Shown here piece by piece: positions 1-10,238 of a stretch of 64,000 bases of DNA. Each line of letters begins with the position of its first letter. The first letter of the stretch is position 1. The position numbers and the translations under genes are program-made. The DNA comes from Bacillota bacterium (GTDB taxonomy: Bacteria > Bacillota > Clostridia > Peptostreptococcales > Anaerovoracaceae), in contig JAUNCY010000002.1 of NCBI GenBank assembly GCA_030526325.1, forward strand, positions 1 to 64,000, read 5' to 3'. The notes below the pieces were generated by a model, which was not told the DNA's origin, searched no databases, and worked only from the letters and a program-made list of their open reading frames with translations.

Positions 1-69
1 TGAGCGGCCGGTCAGAGAGGTGCCGTAAATCAAACAGAAAACCTGTACGGCAGTGCAGGAGGTTTTTCC

Positions 70-1029
70 TTGAGCGGAAGAGAACTGGAGCAGATGACTG
101 ATGAGCAGCTGGAGGAAAGGATAGAAAGTATTTCGGTTTTTGCCAGAGTTACTCCCAAGGACAAGGTAAGAATAGTGAAGGCTTTTCAGAAAAAAGGCCA
201 TATAGTAGCCATGACCGGCGACGGAGTAAACGATGCGCCTGCATTGAAGGCGGCGGATATAGGCTGTGCAATGGGAATCGGCGGAACCGCTGTAGCGAGA
301 GGAGCGGCGGATATGGTTCTGGCGGATGACAATTTTGCCACTATAGTGACGGCGGTAAAAGAAGGACGGGGTATATACGACAACATCAGAAAAGCCGTAC
401 ACTTTCTTCTGTCCAGCAATATAGGAGAAATAGTCACAATATTTGCGGCTATTCTTCTGGGGTGGAACACTCCTCTGCTTCCGGTACAGCTGCTCTGGAT
501 AAACCTGATTACCGATTCGTTTCCGGCTATAGCTCTGGGCGTAGACCCGGCGGATAAGGACATTATGAAGAGAAGCCCTGTCAACAGGGAAAAGAGCCTT
601 TTTGCCGACGGAATGACGGCAAACATATTTATCGAAGGAATAATGATTGGAACTCTGTCGCTGTTTGCTTTTGCGATAGGGTATAATGTGTATGGTTCGT
701 TAGACCTGGGAAGAACACTTTCTTTTACTGTTCTGGGAATGTCTCAGCTGGTTCATGCATTTAATATGCGCAGCGAAGAAAAGTCTGTGTTTAAGATTGG
801 CGTTTTTTCAAATATGTATCTGACCGGAGCTTTCTTTCTCTGCTGCGCCCTTCAGGCGGCAGTGGTTTCGGTTCCGGCTTTGGCTTCGGTATTCGGAGTG
901 GTCCCTATGAACGGAGTGCAGTGGCTTACGGCAGGAATTCTCTCTCTGTTCCCGATGCTGTTTGTAGAGATTGAGAAATTGCTGACGGGAAAGCTGACGA
1001 AGAGCGGACAGACCCGTAAATTCGAATAA
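70..1029 (+). CDS. P-type (P2) Ca2+-transporting ATPase, C-terminal portion only
   Basis: Only the last 319 residues of a cation-pumping P-type ATPase are visible. The end of the P domain is present (ARVTPKDK, then the hinge MTGDGVNDAPAL), followed by the M5-M10 membrane region. M6 carries NLITDSFPAIALG, whose Asn/Asp residues fit Ca2+ coordination in SERCA/PMR1-type pumps. The actuator domain, the DKTGT phosphorylation loop and the nucleotide domain are missing; full-length family members have about 850-900 residues. A TGA lies in this frame at 1-3. The only in-frame start after it is TTG at 70, with AGGAGG at 57-62 and a 7-nt gap. So this is either a genuinely separate C-terminal piece or the tail of a gene frameshifted near position 1. 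The fragment could not pump alone. Confidence 0.75.
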   Translation: MSGRELEQMTDEQLEERIESISVFARVTPKDKVRIVKAFQKKGHIVAMTGDGVNDAPALKAADIGCAMGIGGTAVARGAADMVLADDNFATIVTAVKEGRGIYDNIRKAVHFLLSSNIGEIVTIFAAILLGWNTPLLPVQLLWINLITDSFPAIALGVDPADKDIMKRSPVNREKSLFADGMTANIFIEGIMIGTLSLFAFAIGYNVYGSLDLGRTLSFTVLGMSQLVHAFNMRSEEKSVFKIGVFSNMYLTGAFFLCCALQAAVVSVPALASVFGVVPMNGVQWLTAGILSLFPMLFVEIEKLLTGKLTKSGQTRKFE

Positions 1030-1106
1030 AAATGCCGTTTTCAAAGGGAAAACTTACCGGAAAATCTGACATATTGTGGTAAATTGTAAAAATGGGGCAT
1101 TTTCCG

Positions 1107-1135
1107 TTGACAAACCTCGAATGTTGCAGTATGCT
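1107..1135 (+). promoter_or_regulatory. Sigma-A promoter for uracil permease
   Basis: TTGACA at 1107-1112 and TATGCT at 1130-1135 are separated by 17 bp. This perfect -35 box with a 4/6 -10 box lies about 40 bp upstream of the permease start. No PyrR-type attenuator was recognised in the short leader. Confidence 0.6.
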
Positions 1136-1175
1136 ATGGCAGAATGTGATTTTTTATTTAATTAAGGAGGAAAAA

Positions 1176-2453
1176 ATGGATAGAACTAAAATTATTCAGG
1201 TCGACGAAAAGGTCCCCCTTTCCATGGGAATACCTTTGAGTATCCAGCACACCTTTGCCATGTTCAGCGCATCGGTACTCGTACCGTGGTTATTCGGAAT
1301 TAATCCTGCAATCGTACTGCTCATGAACGGTGTCGGAACACTTATTTTCATTTTTGTAACTAAAGGAAAAGCTCCGGCTTATCTGGGTTCCAGCTTTGCG
1401 TTCCTTTCACCGACATTCCTTATACTGGCAAATCCTTCGATGGGATATGAATACGCTCTGGGCGGATTCGTAGTTACAGGTCTTATCTTCTGCGCTGTTG
1501 CTGTTCTCATAAAGTTTGTGGGAACGGATTGGATAGATATTCTTCTTCCGCCGGCTGCAATGGGCCCGATTGTTGCGCTTATCGGTCTGGAACTGGCAGG
1601 AACAGCTGCATCAAACGGAGGACTTATTCTCAGCGAAACATACACAGCTATCAACCCGAAATTCGTTGCCGCATTTATGGTAACTCTTGCAGTAGCTGTA
1701 TTCGGACAGGTTCTCTTCAGAGGCTTTGCTTCCGCAATTGCAATTCTTATTTCAATCATAGTGGGTTATGTATTTGCTCTCTGTCTGGGCCTTGTGGATT
1801 TCTCCGCTGTAGGTTCGGCATCATGGGTTGCTCTTCCTAACTTCACTTTCCCTAAATTCGATATTTCGGCTATACTTATTATTATTCCTGCATCTCTGGT
1901 TGTAATTTCCGAACACATCGGACATCAGGTTGTAACCAGTGAGATTATCGGAAAAGACCTTCTCAAAGACCCGGGACTGCACAGATCCCTTCTTTCAGAC
2001 GGTATTTCAACAACTCTTTCAGGTTTCTGCGGTGCGGTTCCTACAACTACATACGGAGAAAACATCGGGGTTATGGCCATCACAAAGGTTTACAGCGTAA
2101 GAGTAATCGGCGGAGCTGCTGTATTTTCAATGCTCCTGGCATTTATCGGTAAAGCATCCGCTCTCATTCAGACTATTCCGAGTCCTGTAATGGGCGGTGT
2201 AAGCTTCCTGCTTTACGGTATGATTGCTGCTTCAGGTCTTAGACTGCTGGTTGACCAGAAGGTGGATTATTCAAAATCAAGAAACCTTGCTCTTACATCT
2301 GTAGTTTTCGTAACAGGTCTTTCGGGAGCGTTTATCAAGATAGGAGAGGTTCAGCTTACAGGTATGTGCCTTGCTACTATTGTCGGCATGGTGCTCGGAC
2401 TGCTCTTCTACATTATTGACAGACTCGGACTTGCAAACGACAAAGAAGCGTAG
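1176..2453 (+). CDS. uraA: Uracil/xanthine permease (NCS2 family)
   Basis: A 425-residue polytopic membrane protein of the nucleobase:cation symporter-2 family. The N-terminal part reads PLSIQHTFAMFSASVLVPWL, the typical NCS2 opening with the QH pair in TM1. The substrate-site region VISEHIGHQ and the motif FCGAVPTTTYGENIG (TM10) are those of uracil-type permeases. About 12-14 hydrophobic segments are visible. ATG 1176 is chosen because AAGGAGG (1164-1170) stands 5 nt before it; an in-frame upstream start at 1092 has no ribosome site. It probably imports uracil by proton symport and supplements the pyr operon 3 kb downstream. It has its own promoter and is followed by a terminator at 2485. 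Confidence 0.9.
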   Translation: MDRTKIIQVDEKVPLSMGIPLSIQHTFAMFSASVLVPWLFGINPAIVLLMNGVGTLIFIFVTKGKAPAYLGSSFAFLSPTFLILANPSMGYEYALGGFVVTGLIFCAVAVLIKFVGTDWIDILLPPAAMGPIVALIGLELAGTAASNGGLILSETYTAINPKFVAAFMVTLAVAVFGQVLFRGFASAIAILISIIVGYVFALCLGLVDFSAVGSASWVALPNFTFPKFDISAILIIIPASLVVISEHIGHQVVTSEIIGKDLLKDPGLHRSLLSDGISTTLSGFCGAVPTTTYGENIGVMAITKVYSVRVIGGAAVFSMLLAFIGKASALIQTIPSPVMGGVSFLLYGMIAASGLRLLVDQKVDYSKSRNLALTSVVFVTGLSGAFIKIGEVQLTGMCLATIVGMVLGLLFYIIDRLGLANDKEA

Positions 2454-2484
2454 TAATTAATTATATAACGGTTATAATCGGCAT

Positions 2485-2528
2485 AAAATGGGACTGTGTC
2501 AAAGAGATGCGGTCTCATTTTTGTTTTT
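2485..2528 (+). terminator. Rho-independent terminator after uraA
   Basis: AAAATGGGAC (2485-2494) pairs with GTCTCATTTT (2512-2521), with one G-U wobble and a 17-nt loop. The stem runs into a T-rich stretch. Confidence 0.65.
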
Positions 2529-2651
2529 TGCATTTTACAGGTAATGTTTTTGTGAAATTTATTTAAATACACCGGTATTTCTGATAGAATACATCTAATA
2601 TATATTCGTGTTGTCTCATAATAAAAATATTTATGGGGAGGAGCGGGTTCT

Positions 2652-3971
2652 GTGCATGAACTTACAAAAATTATAAAGAATGATATGGTTCCGGCTTTGG
2701 GTGTTACGGAACCGGGCGCTATTGCTTTCATTACATCCACGGCGAAAAGTTATACCGTGGGAGAAGTAAAGTCCGTAGAGCTTTCTCTGAGTTCTTCGAT
2801 TTATAAAGGGGCTTTTACCTGCGGAATCCCGGGAGTCGAAGAGGTCGGAAACCGGTTCGCGGCTGCTCTGGGAGTCTGCGGAGCAGATCACACAAAGGGA
2901 CTGGAATCCCTGGACTCGATAGATGATGAATCCAGAGAAAAAGCAAAGAAGATGATTGAGGAGGGAAAGATAAAGGTTTCTCTTCATTCGATAACGCCGG
3001 ACATCTATCTGAATGCCAGAGTTTGTACGGAGGATGACATCTGCGAGGTGACTGTCGAGGACAGGCATACAAACATTACGAAAATAAAACTTAACGGAGA
3101 GACCGTCTTTTCCGCGGAAAAGGACGGAGCGAATTCTGCAGAACAGAGCGAAGGAGCAGCGGAAAGCGAAGAGGCTGAAGAAGCAGTAAGTATTGAGGAT
3201 ATCAAAAAATATTCGTTTACCGAGATAGTAAACTACGCAAGAGATGTGGATATAGAGGAAATCAGATTTATTAAAGAAGCATATACTGTAAATCTGGCTC
3301 TTCTAGAAGAGGGATTCAAATCTCCCAGAACTACTCTTGGACATAATCTGTACAAGCAGAACGGAAATGCGGGAATATCCGAAAATGAGCTGGCCACTGC
3401 CCAGTTTGTTACAAACACGGCTCTTGAAGCGAGGGTAATCGGACTGTCTAAACCGGCAATGAGCATCACCGGCAGCGGGGCTCACGGAATTCTCTGCACC
3501 ATGCCGCTGTACGCGTGCTGGGCTGTAAATGAAATGTCAGAGGAAAAACTTCTGAGGGCAACTGCTTTGTCATACCTGATTACTATATATATAAAAGTAC
3601 ATTCGGGAATAATGTCTGCCTTTTGCGGCTGCGCGATAGCGGCCGGTACAGGAGCGGCTGTGGCGTTATGTTATATGAAGGGCGGCAATATCCTTCAAAT
3701 GAATTATACTCTTAACAATATGGCTTCATCCATTACGGGAATGATCTGCGACGGAGGCAACAAAGGCTGTACACTCAAGGGTGTTGTTGCTGTGGACATG
3801 GCTCACAGAGCAGTGAATTTCGCTCTGGCGAATGCTTATGTGGAATCGGTGCATGCAATAAACGGGAGAACTCCGGAGGAAACTATGAAGAACATGGGGC
3901 TCATTGCATCTCCGGGAATGCTTGAAACGGAAAAAGTCATACTGGATATTTTTGAAAACAAAAACAATTAG
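2652..3971 (+). CDS. L-cysteine desulfidase / serine dehydratase alpha-like protein (UPF0597/CyuA family)
   Basis: A 439-residue cytosolic protein of the UPF0597 family, which includes CdsB/CyuA cysteine desulfidases and is related to the alpha subunit of Fe-S L-serine dehydratase. It opens with the family signature MVPALGVTEPGAIAF. Its C-terminal half has glycine- and cysteine-rich stretches: GSGAHGILCTMPLYA, SAFCGCAIAAGTGAA and ICDGGNKGCTLKG. The cysteines are expected to hold a [4Fe-4S] cluster that eliminates sulfide (or ammonia) from cysteine or serine. The family is about 430 residues, so the gene is complete. GTG 2652 follows GGGGAGGAG with 8 nt spacing. A charged Glu/Ala-rich insert near residues 153-182 looks lineage-specific. 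Whether the substrate is cysteine or serine cannot be read from sequence. Confidence 0.8.
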   Translation: MHELTKIIKNDMVPALGVTEPGAIAFITSTAKSYTVGEVKSVELSLSSSIYKGAFTCGIPGVEEVGNRFAAALGVCGADHTKGLESLDSIDDESREKAKKMIEEGKIKVSLHSITPDIYLNARVCTEDDICEVTVEDRHTNITKIKLNGETVFSAEKDGANSAEQSEGAAESEEAEEAVSIEDIKKYSFTEIVNYARDVDIEEIRFIKEAYTVNLALLEEGFKSPRTTLGHNLYKQNGNAGISENELATAQFVTNTALEARVIGLSKPAMSITGSGAHGILCTMPLYACWAVNEMSEEKLLRATALSYLITIYIKVHSGIMSAFCGCAIAAGTGAAVALCYMKGGNILQMNYTLNNMASSITGMICDGGNKGCTLKGVVAVDMAHRAVNFALANAYVESVHAINGRTPEETMKNMGLIASPGMLETEKVILDIFENKNN

Positions 3972-3984
3972 CGAGGTGAATCAG

Positions 3985-4836
3985 ATGGAAGAATTCAGAA
4001 CTTTGGTTTTATACAGAAGCCGGCACGGCAGCACAAAAAAATATGCTCAGTGGATTGGAGATGCTCTGAATGCCGATGTAATGGAGGCCGGCAAAAAGGA
4101 TTTCAGCAACTGGTCTTATCTGATGACCCGATATGATATGGTTATCTTCGGCGGCAACATAAACGAAAGAGGAATAAACGGCATCAAGGAGTACAAAGCG
4201 GCTCTTATCAAGAACCCTATTGAAAATTATGCGTTTTTCTGTGTGGGTTCTTATCCGGCTTCACAGGAAACAGTAAATGAACATCTTACGGGAAACTTCA
4301 ATGAAAGCGAAAGAGAAAACACTAAGCTGTTTTATTTCAGGGGCCGCCTGGACTATATAGGTCTTGGATTCATTGAAAAAAGAATGATGGGCGGTCTGAT
4401 GAAGGCTATTGAAAAGAAATACCCTGAGGACAGAACAGAGGCCGAATCGGAGATTCTGGAAGCTTATTACGACGATGTGGACTGGTCTGACAAGGATACC
4501 ATTGAGCCTCTCGTGAATTATGTAAAATCCTTTATGACTAAAGAGCAGCTGGAAGCTCTTGAACCTGTGGCAGCAGCGAAGATTGCTGAGAGAAACAGGA
4601 TTGAAGCTGAGGAAGAAGCTGCCTGGGAAGCTGAAATGAAGCGAAGGGAAGCTTTGTATTATGAAAACGAAGCTAAGAAGGAAGAAGAAAAGCTGAAGAT
4701 GATGAGCAAGAAGCAGAGAGATTATTATCTTGCCCGTAAAAAAGCTGAACAGGCTGCGGCCGAGGAAGAGGAAGACCGCGCTGTTCTTTCGGGAGAAGAA
4801 GGCCCGGCAGACGATTACAGTGAGCACAACGACTGA
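3985..4836 (+). CDS. Flavodoxin-domain protein with long charged C-terminal coil
   Basis: A 283-residue protein. Residues 5-160 form a flavodoxin fold: LVLYRSRHGSTKKYAQWIG has the phosphate-binding T/S-rich loop, followed by YDMVIFGG and AFFCVGS. This resembles the flavodoxin_5/HemG-like group that binds FMN. Residues from about 190 onward are extremely rich in Glu, Ala, Lys and Arg and predict a long helix or coiled coil, which the usual 150-180-residue members lack. The tail may be a protein- or membrane-interaction arm. ATG 3985 follows GAGGTGAA, 13 bp after the cysteine desulfidase-like gene, so the two are probably co-transcribed. Redox partner unknown. Confidence 0.7.
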   Translation: MEEFRTLVLYRSRHGSTKKYAQWIGDALNADVMEAGKKDFSNWSYLMTRYDMVIFGGNINERGINGIKEYKAALIKNPIENYAFFCVGSYPASQETVNEHLTGNFNESERENTKLFYFRGRLDYIGLGFIEKRMMGGLMKAIEKKYPEDRTEAESEILEAYYDDVDWSDKDTIEPLVNYVKSFMTKEQLEALEPVAAAKIAERNRIEAEEEAAWEAEMKRREALYYENEAKKEEEKLKMMSKKQRDYYLARKKAEQAAAEEEEDRAVLSGEEGPADDYSEHND

Positions 4837-5210
4837 GCGGGAGCAGGCGAAGAAAACAGAATATGAGTTCATGAAGGCAGAACCCGGGGGCTGATGACGC
4901 GCCGGGCTCTGCCTTTTGTGATATCGGGCTGAGAAAATTTAATCGTCAGGCCCGGTTTCCTGTAAAGTGCCGGTCTTTGATGTGATAACTCTAGAAACAG
5001 GAAAACAGCCGCTGTCAGAAAAAAGAGCATAAAAAATATGCTGTCTCCTTAACGTAAGGAAACAACATAACAAGGCATTTGCCGGCGGCAAAAAAACTTT
5101 AACCGAAAATAGAAATTCCGAATCGCCGCCGATTTGCATGATATTGTTTGTGCAGATTAAATAAAAATGCCTGACTAATCAGAAGAACAATCCGCTGACA
5201 CGTTAATGAA
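4837..5210. other. Intergenic, no gene seen
   Basis: Apart from the terminator at 4874-4917, I see no open frame with a ribosome site and no recognisable RNA here. It separates the flavodoxin gene from the convergent NrdD-like gene. Confidence 0.5.
4874..4917 (+). terminator. Terminator after flavodoxin gene
   Basis: AAGGCAGAACCCGG (4874-4887) pairs with CCGGGCTCTGCCTT with one mismatch, followed by TTTT. Confidence 0.7.
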
Positions 5211-5504
5211 TCAGCCGACTTTTTCAATGCTCTGAGCGCTTGTTGAATGCTTTACTCTGTCTGCTTCTTCAGCTGTCTTTGCATCATTCCATCTATCCAT
5301 TGTGCCTACGAGATATCCTGTTATTCTTCTGATTCTTTCAAAAGGAACAGATGATAATTTATAATTAAGATTTACGAAATCTCCGTCTGTTTCAATTGTT
5401 AATGAGGCCAGTTTGCGGCCGTTCTTTTCTTCAAGATAATCAATATAAGCCTGTGTTTCTTCCTGAGATATGCTTTCTCCGATTACTTTAACTTCCGTTA
5501 ACAC
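5211..5504 (-). CDS. Stand-alone NrdD-like glycyl-radical domain protein
   Basis: A 97-residue protein. Its C-terminal half, IRRITGYLVGTMDRWNDAK followed by EEADRVKHS, resembles the extreme C-terminus of anaerobic ribonucleotide reductase NrdD (in E. coli, RTCGYIGTQFWNQGR then EIRDRVLH). It fits the glycyl-radical signature [STIV]xR[IVT]xGY except for Thr where Cys/Ser/Ala is usual. The 600-residue catalytic barrel is absent. Small proteins of this type recur in clostridia; whether the Gly carries a radical, as in the spare-part protein GrcA/YfiD, is not known to me. GTG 5504 follows AGGAGGG by 7 nt and there is a good promoter at 5554-5581, so it is expressed as its own unit and is not debris. 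Confidence 0.65.
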   Translation of the reverse strand: MLTEVKVIGESISQEETQAYIDYLEEKNGRKLASLTIETDGDFVNLNYKLSSVPFERIRRITGYLVGTMDRWNDAKTAEEADRVKHSTSAQSIEKVG

Positions 5505-5553
5505 TGTCTAACCCTCCTGTACAATATATAGTATTTATAAATGATATAAACAC

Positions 5554-5581
5554 ATTATATCCGAGAAAAAAATAAAATCAA
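5554..5581 (-). promoter_or_regulatory. Promoter for NrdD-like gene
   Basis: On the minus strand TTGATT (5581-5576) and TATAAT (5559-5554) are spaced 16 bp, about 50 bp upstream of GTG 5504. Confidence 0.6.
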
Positions 5582-5726
5582 GACCTATTTTCAATTGTAT
5601 CAGATTTGTAACATTACTGAAATTTAATTGTATGATTAGCGATGAAGAATATATACAGGGGTATTCTTGGCGAAATAAATTTGATATAATAATTAAAACT
5701 ATAATTTGCTCCGAAGGGGGTGCGTT

Positions 5727-7065
5727 CTGATTATTATATTAAAAAATGTAAAACTGGTAAAAGAAGACAACACAATAATAAGTGCTGACATAGTCGCAGA
5801 GAACGGGATAATTGCGGAAATTTGTGAGGCTGCAGATTATACGCCCGGAAAATCCCCGGCAGCAGGAGACGAAGATACTACCGTATCTGCCGGGAGCGTA
5901 AATGAAAATTCACGGGCCGGGAACTGTGAGGTCATAGACTGCGGAGGCAGACTGCTCATGCCGGGGTTTATTGATGCTCATGTGCATCTGCGGGAGCCCG
6001 GATTTGAACAGAAGGAAACTGTCCGAACAGGAACCATGGCGGCAGCGGCCGGAGGTTTTACCACAGTTTTTCCTATGCCTAACCTGAAACCGGTGCCGGA
6101 CAATCCGGATATTATGAAAGAATATATTGAAAAAATAAACAGGGAAAAGGTTGTAAACGTGCTTCCTTACGCCTCAATCACCATGGGTGAAAAAGGGCAG
6201 CAGGTTGTGGATATGAAAAGCCTTCTTTCGGCGGGAGCCATAGCTTTCAGCGATGACGGAGTGGGAGTTCAGTCTGATGAGGTTATGCTGAAGGCCATGA
6301 AGGCGGCGGCTTCTCAGGACACAATAATAGTGGCTCACACAGAAGACAATTCTCTGAAAAACGCCGGCTGTGTCCATCAGGGAGAATATGCGGAAAAGAT
6401 GGGCTGGCGCGGAATTCCGTCCGCCTGTGAATATGCCCAGGCGGAGAGAGACATAAAGCTTGCGGAGGAGACCGGATGCCGATATCATATATGTCATGTA
6501 AGCGCTAAGGAAACCATTGAACTGGTCAGAAAAGCGAAAAAGGAAGGGCTGAAAGTGACCTGTGAAATAACTCCCCATCACCTTACTTTAATAGATGAGG
6601 ATGTTAAGGACGCAAACGGGAAAATGAATCCGCCCCTGAGAAGCAGAGCCGACAGAGATGCGCTGGTGGAGGCGATAAAGGACGGAACGGCAGATATCGT
6701 GGCCACGGATCATGCACCTCATACAAAGGAAGAAAAATCCAGAGCTATAGAAACGGCACCTTTCGGAATCGTCGGGCTTGAAACAGCTTTTCCTGTGCTG
6801 TATACGAAGCTGGTCAGAACAGGGATGATTACATTGAAACGGCTACAGGAGGTAATGAGCGAGGTTCCCGCAGAAATTTTCGGGCTGAAAAATACCGGAA
6901 GGATAAAGGAAGGAATGAATGCAGACCTTGTTCTTATAGATACGGATACGGAATACAGCATTAATCCTGAAGAATTCAAATCCATGGGGAAAAACACTCC
7001 TTACGGAGGGGAAAAAGTTTTCGGGAAAATACTGCTGACTATGGTGGGAGGAAATATAGTATACG

Positions 7066-7076
<11 letters not shown>
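5727..7076 (+). CDS. pyrC: Dihydroorotase
   Basis: Third enzyme of de novo pyrimidine synthesis: reversible cyclisation of carbamoyl-aspartate to dihydroorotate. Zinc ligands are visible in DAHVHLREPG (HxH) and in the catalytic-Asp motif ATDHAPHTKEEK. Class I dihydroorotases are about 425-430 residues; this one is 449, because of a low-complexity insert of roughly 25 residues (about residues 36-62, rich in Gly, Asp, Ser, Thr) before VIDCGGRLLMPGFIDAHVH. The start is odd. The ribosome site GAAGGGGG ends at 5720, and the first in-frame codons at correct spacing are CTG 5727 or ATT 5730. TTG 5706 is in frame but lies upstream of the ribosome site. First gene of pyrC-K-D-F-E. Confidence 0.9.
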
Positions 7077-8729
<1,653 letters not shown>

Positions 8730-8760
8730 TGCCCTTAATAGCGGAACAGGAGGATAATAA

Positions 8761-9462
8761 ATGGCAGATACGAAAATAATAACAGCCCTTGACTTTCCGT
8801 CAAAAAAAGAGGCTTTTGAATTTTTGGACAAGTTCAGCGAACCGGTTTATGTGAAGATAGGCATGGAGCTGTTTTATAAAGAGGGACCTGAAATCATTCA
8901 GAAAATAAAGGAAAGAGGTCACGAGATTTTTCTCGATCTCAAGCTGCACGATATACCGAACACTGTAAAAAGCGCTATGAGAAATCTGGCTTCCCTGGAC
9001 GTGGACATGGTTAATGTTCATGCGGCAGGGGGTAAAAAGATGATGGCGGCTGCAATTGAGGGCCTTGAAGAGGGAAGCCGGGGCGGAAAAAGACCTCTGT
9101 GCATTGCTGTTACACAGCTGACATCCACAAGCCCGGAAATGCTTAAGGATGAACTGCTTATAGAAAGAGATTTGGCGGAAACCGCTGCTCATTATGCGTA
9201 TATGGCCAAAGAGGCAGGTCTGGACGGGGTTGTATGTTCCGTTCATGAATCAAAAAAGATTCACAGCGTATGCGGCGAGGAATTTCTGACCGTAACTCCG
9301 GGAATAAGACCTGCAGGCTCGTCAAAGGATGATCAGGTAAGAATAGCGACTCCGGCTTATGCGAAAGAGCAGGGCAGCAATTTCATAGTGGTAGGAAGAC
9401 CTATAACTCAGGCAGAGGACAGCGTTGAGGCCTACAGAAAAATAAGAGAAGAGCTTAAATAG
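8761..9462 (+). CDS. pyrF: Orotidine 5'-phosphate decarboxylase
   Basis: A 233-residue TIM-barrel enzyme converting OMP to UMP. The catalytic Asp-Lys-Asp array is seen in FLDLKLHDIPNTV. VNVHAAGG and the C-terminal phosphate loop IVVGRPITQAEDS are canonical for the short bacterial subtype 1. The start ATG 8761 follows AGGAGGATAATAA. It sits 31 bp after pyrD in the same operon. Confidence 0.94.
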   Translation: MADTKIITALDFPSKKEAFEFLDKFSEPVYVKIGMELFYKEGPEIIQKIKERGHEIFLDLKLHDIPNTVKSAMRNLASLDVDMVNVHAAGGKKMMAAAIEGLEEGSRGGKRPLCIAVTQLTSTSPEMLKDELLIERDLAETAAHYAYMAKEAGLDGVVCSVHESKKIHSVCGEEFLTVTPGIRPAGSSKDDQVRIATPAYAKEQGSNFIVVGRPITQAEDSVEAYRKIREELK

Positions 9463-9502
9463 AAAAAATAAAAGCGACGGTTAAATTCAGATTTCTATAT
9501 GG

Positions 9503-9534
9503 AAAGATTTAAATTTCTGGAGTTTTAAATCTTT
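9503..9534 (+). repeat. AT-rich inverted repeat between pyrF and pyrE
   Basis: AAAGATTTAAA (9503-9513) and TTTAAATCTTT (9524-9534) form a perfect 11-bp stem with a 10-nt loop. There is no clear U tract, so it is more likely an RNA-stability or processing hairpin than a terminator. The pyrF-pyrE gap is 146 bp, the largest inside the operon. Confidence 0.4.
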
Positions 9535-9608
9535 TGAGGTTTAAAGCTTTCGAGATGAAAAACCGGGTAATGAATATAAAAAAAATTTTAATAAGGAGAA
9601 ACTGCAAT

Positions 9609-10238
9609 ATGGAGAGAAAAGCTGCGGAAATATTACTGGATGTAAAAGCTGTATTTTTAAGACCGGAAGAGCCTTTCACATGGGCGAGCGGAATAAAGTC
9701 GCCGATTTACTGTGACAACAGACTGGTGCTTTCTTATCCGGAGGAAAGAACCGCAATAAAAAACGGAATGGTTGAGCTCATAAAGAAGGAATATCCCGAT
9801 GTCGAGGTTATCATGGGAACAGCAACCGCCGGAATTCCGATGGCGGCGCTGACTGCGGACGTAATGAACCTTCCGATGGGATATGTTCGTTCCGACGCAA
9901 AAAAACACGGTAAACAGAACCAGATAGAGGGAAAAATCAGCCCGGGTCAGAAGGTTGTAATCGTGGAGGATCTTATCTCCACAGGAGGCAGCGTTAAAAC
10001 AGTGGTGAATGCTCTCAAGGAAGCGGGAGCTGAAATTCTCGGAGTTGCTGCGATATTTACATACGGTCTGCCGGATTCTTATAAGAACTTCGAAGAAATG
10101 GGTGTTGAGTTCAGAACTCTCAGCAACTATGATGTTCTGATAAAGGTTGCAGCAGAGAAGGGTTATATCAAACCTGAAATGCTTGACAAGTTAAAACAGT
10201 GGAAGGTAGATCCCAAGGATGAGTCATGGATAAAATAA
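9609..10238 (+). CDS. pyrE: Orotate phosphoribosyltransferase
   Basis: A 209-residue enzyme making OMP from orotate and PRPP. The PRPP-binding motif [13 protein letters not shown] is clear. [16 protein letters not shown] and the flexible loop [16 protein letters not shown] are standard. ATG 9609 follows AAGGAG; an in-frame start at 9534 would add 25 unrelated residues and lacks a ribosome site. Last pyrimidine gene of the cluster; its stop overlaps the next gene by 13 nt. Confidence 0.94.
   Translation: MERKAAEILLDVKAVFLRPEEPFTWASGIKSPIYCDNRLVLSYPEERTAIKNGMVELIKKEYPDVEVIMGTATAGIPMAALTADVMNLPMGYVRSDAKKHGKQNQIEGKISPGQKVVIVEDLISTGGSVKTVVNALKEAGAEILGVAAIFTYGLPDSYKNFEEMGVEFRTLSNYDVLIKVAAEKGYIKPEMLDKLKQWKVDPKDESWIK

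Noticed and set aside
5505-5705. PyrR attenuator or other riboswitch ahead of pyrC
   Set aside because: No terminator/antiterminator pair is visible; only a TATAAT at 5685-5690 with a poor -35.
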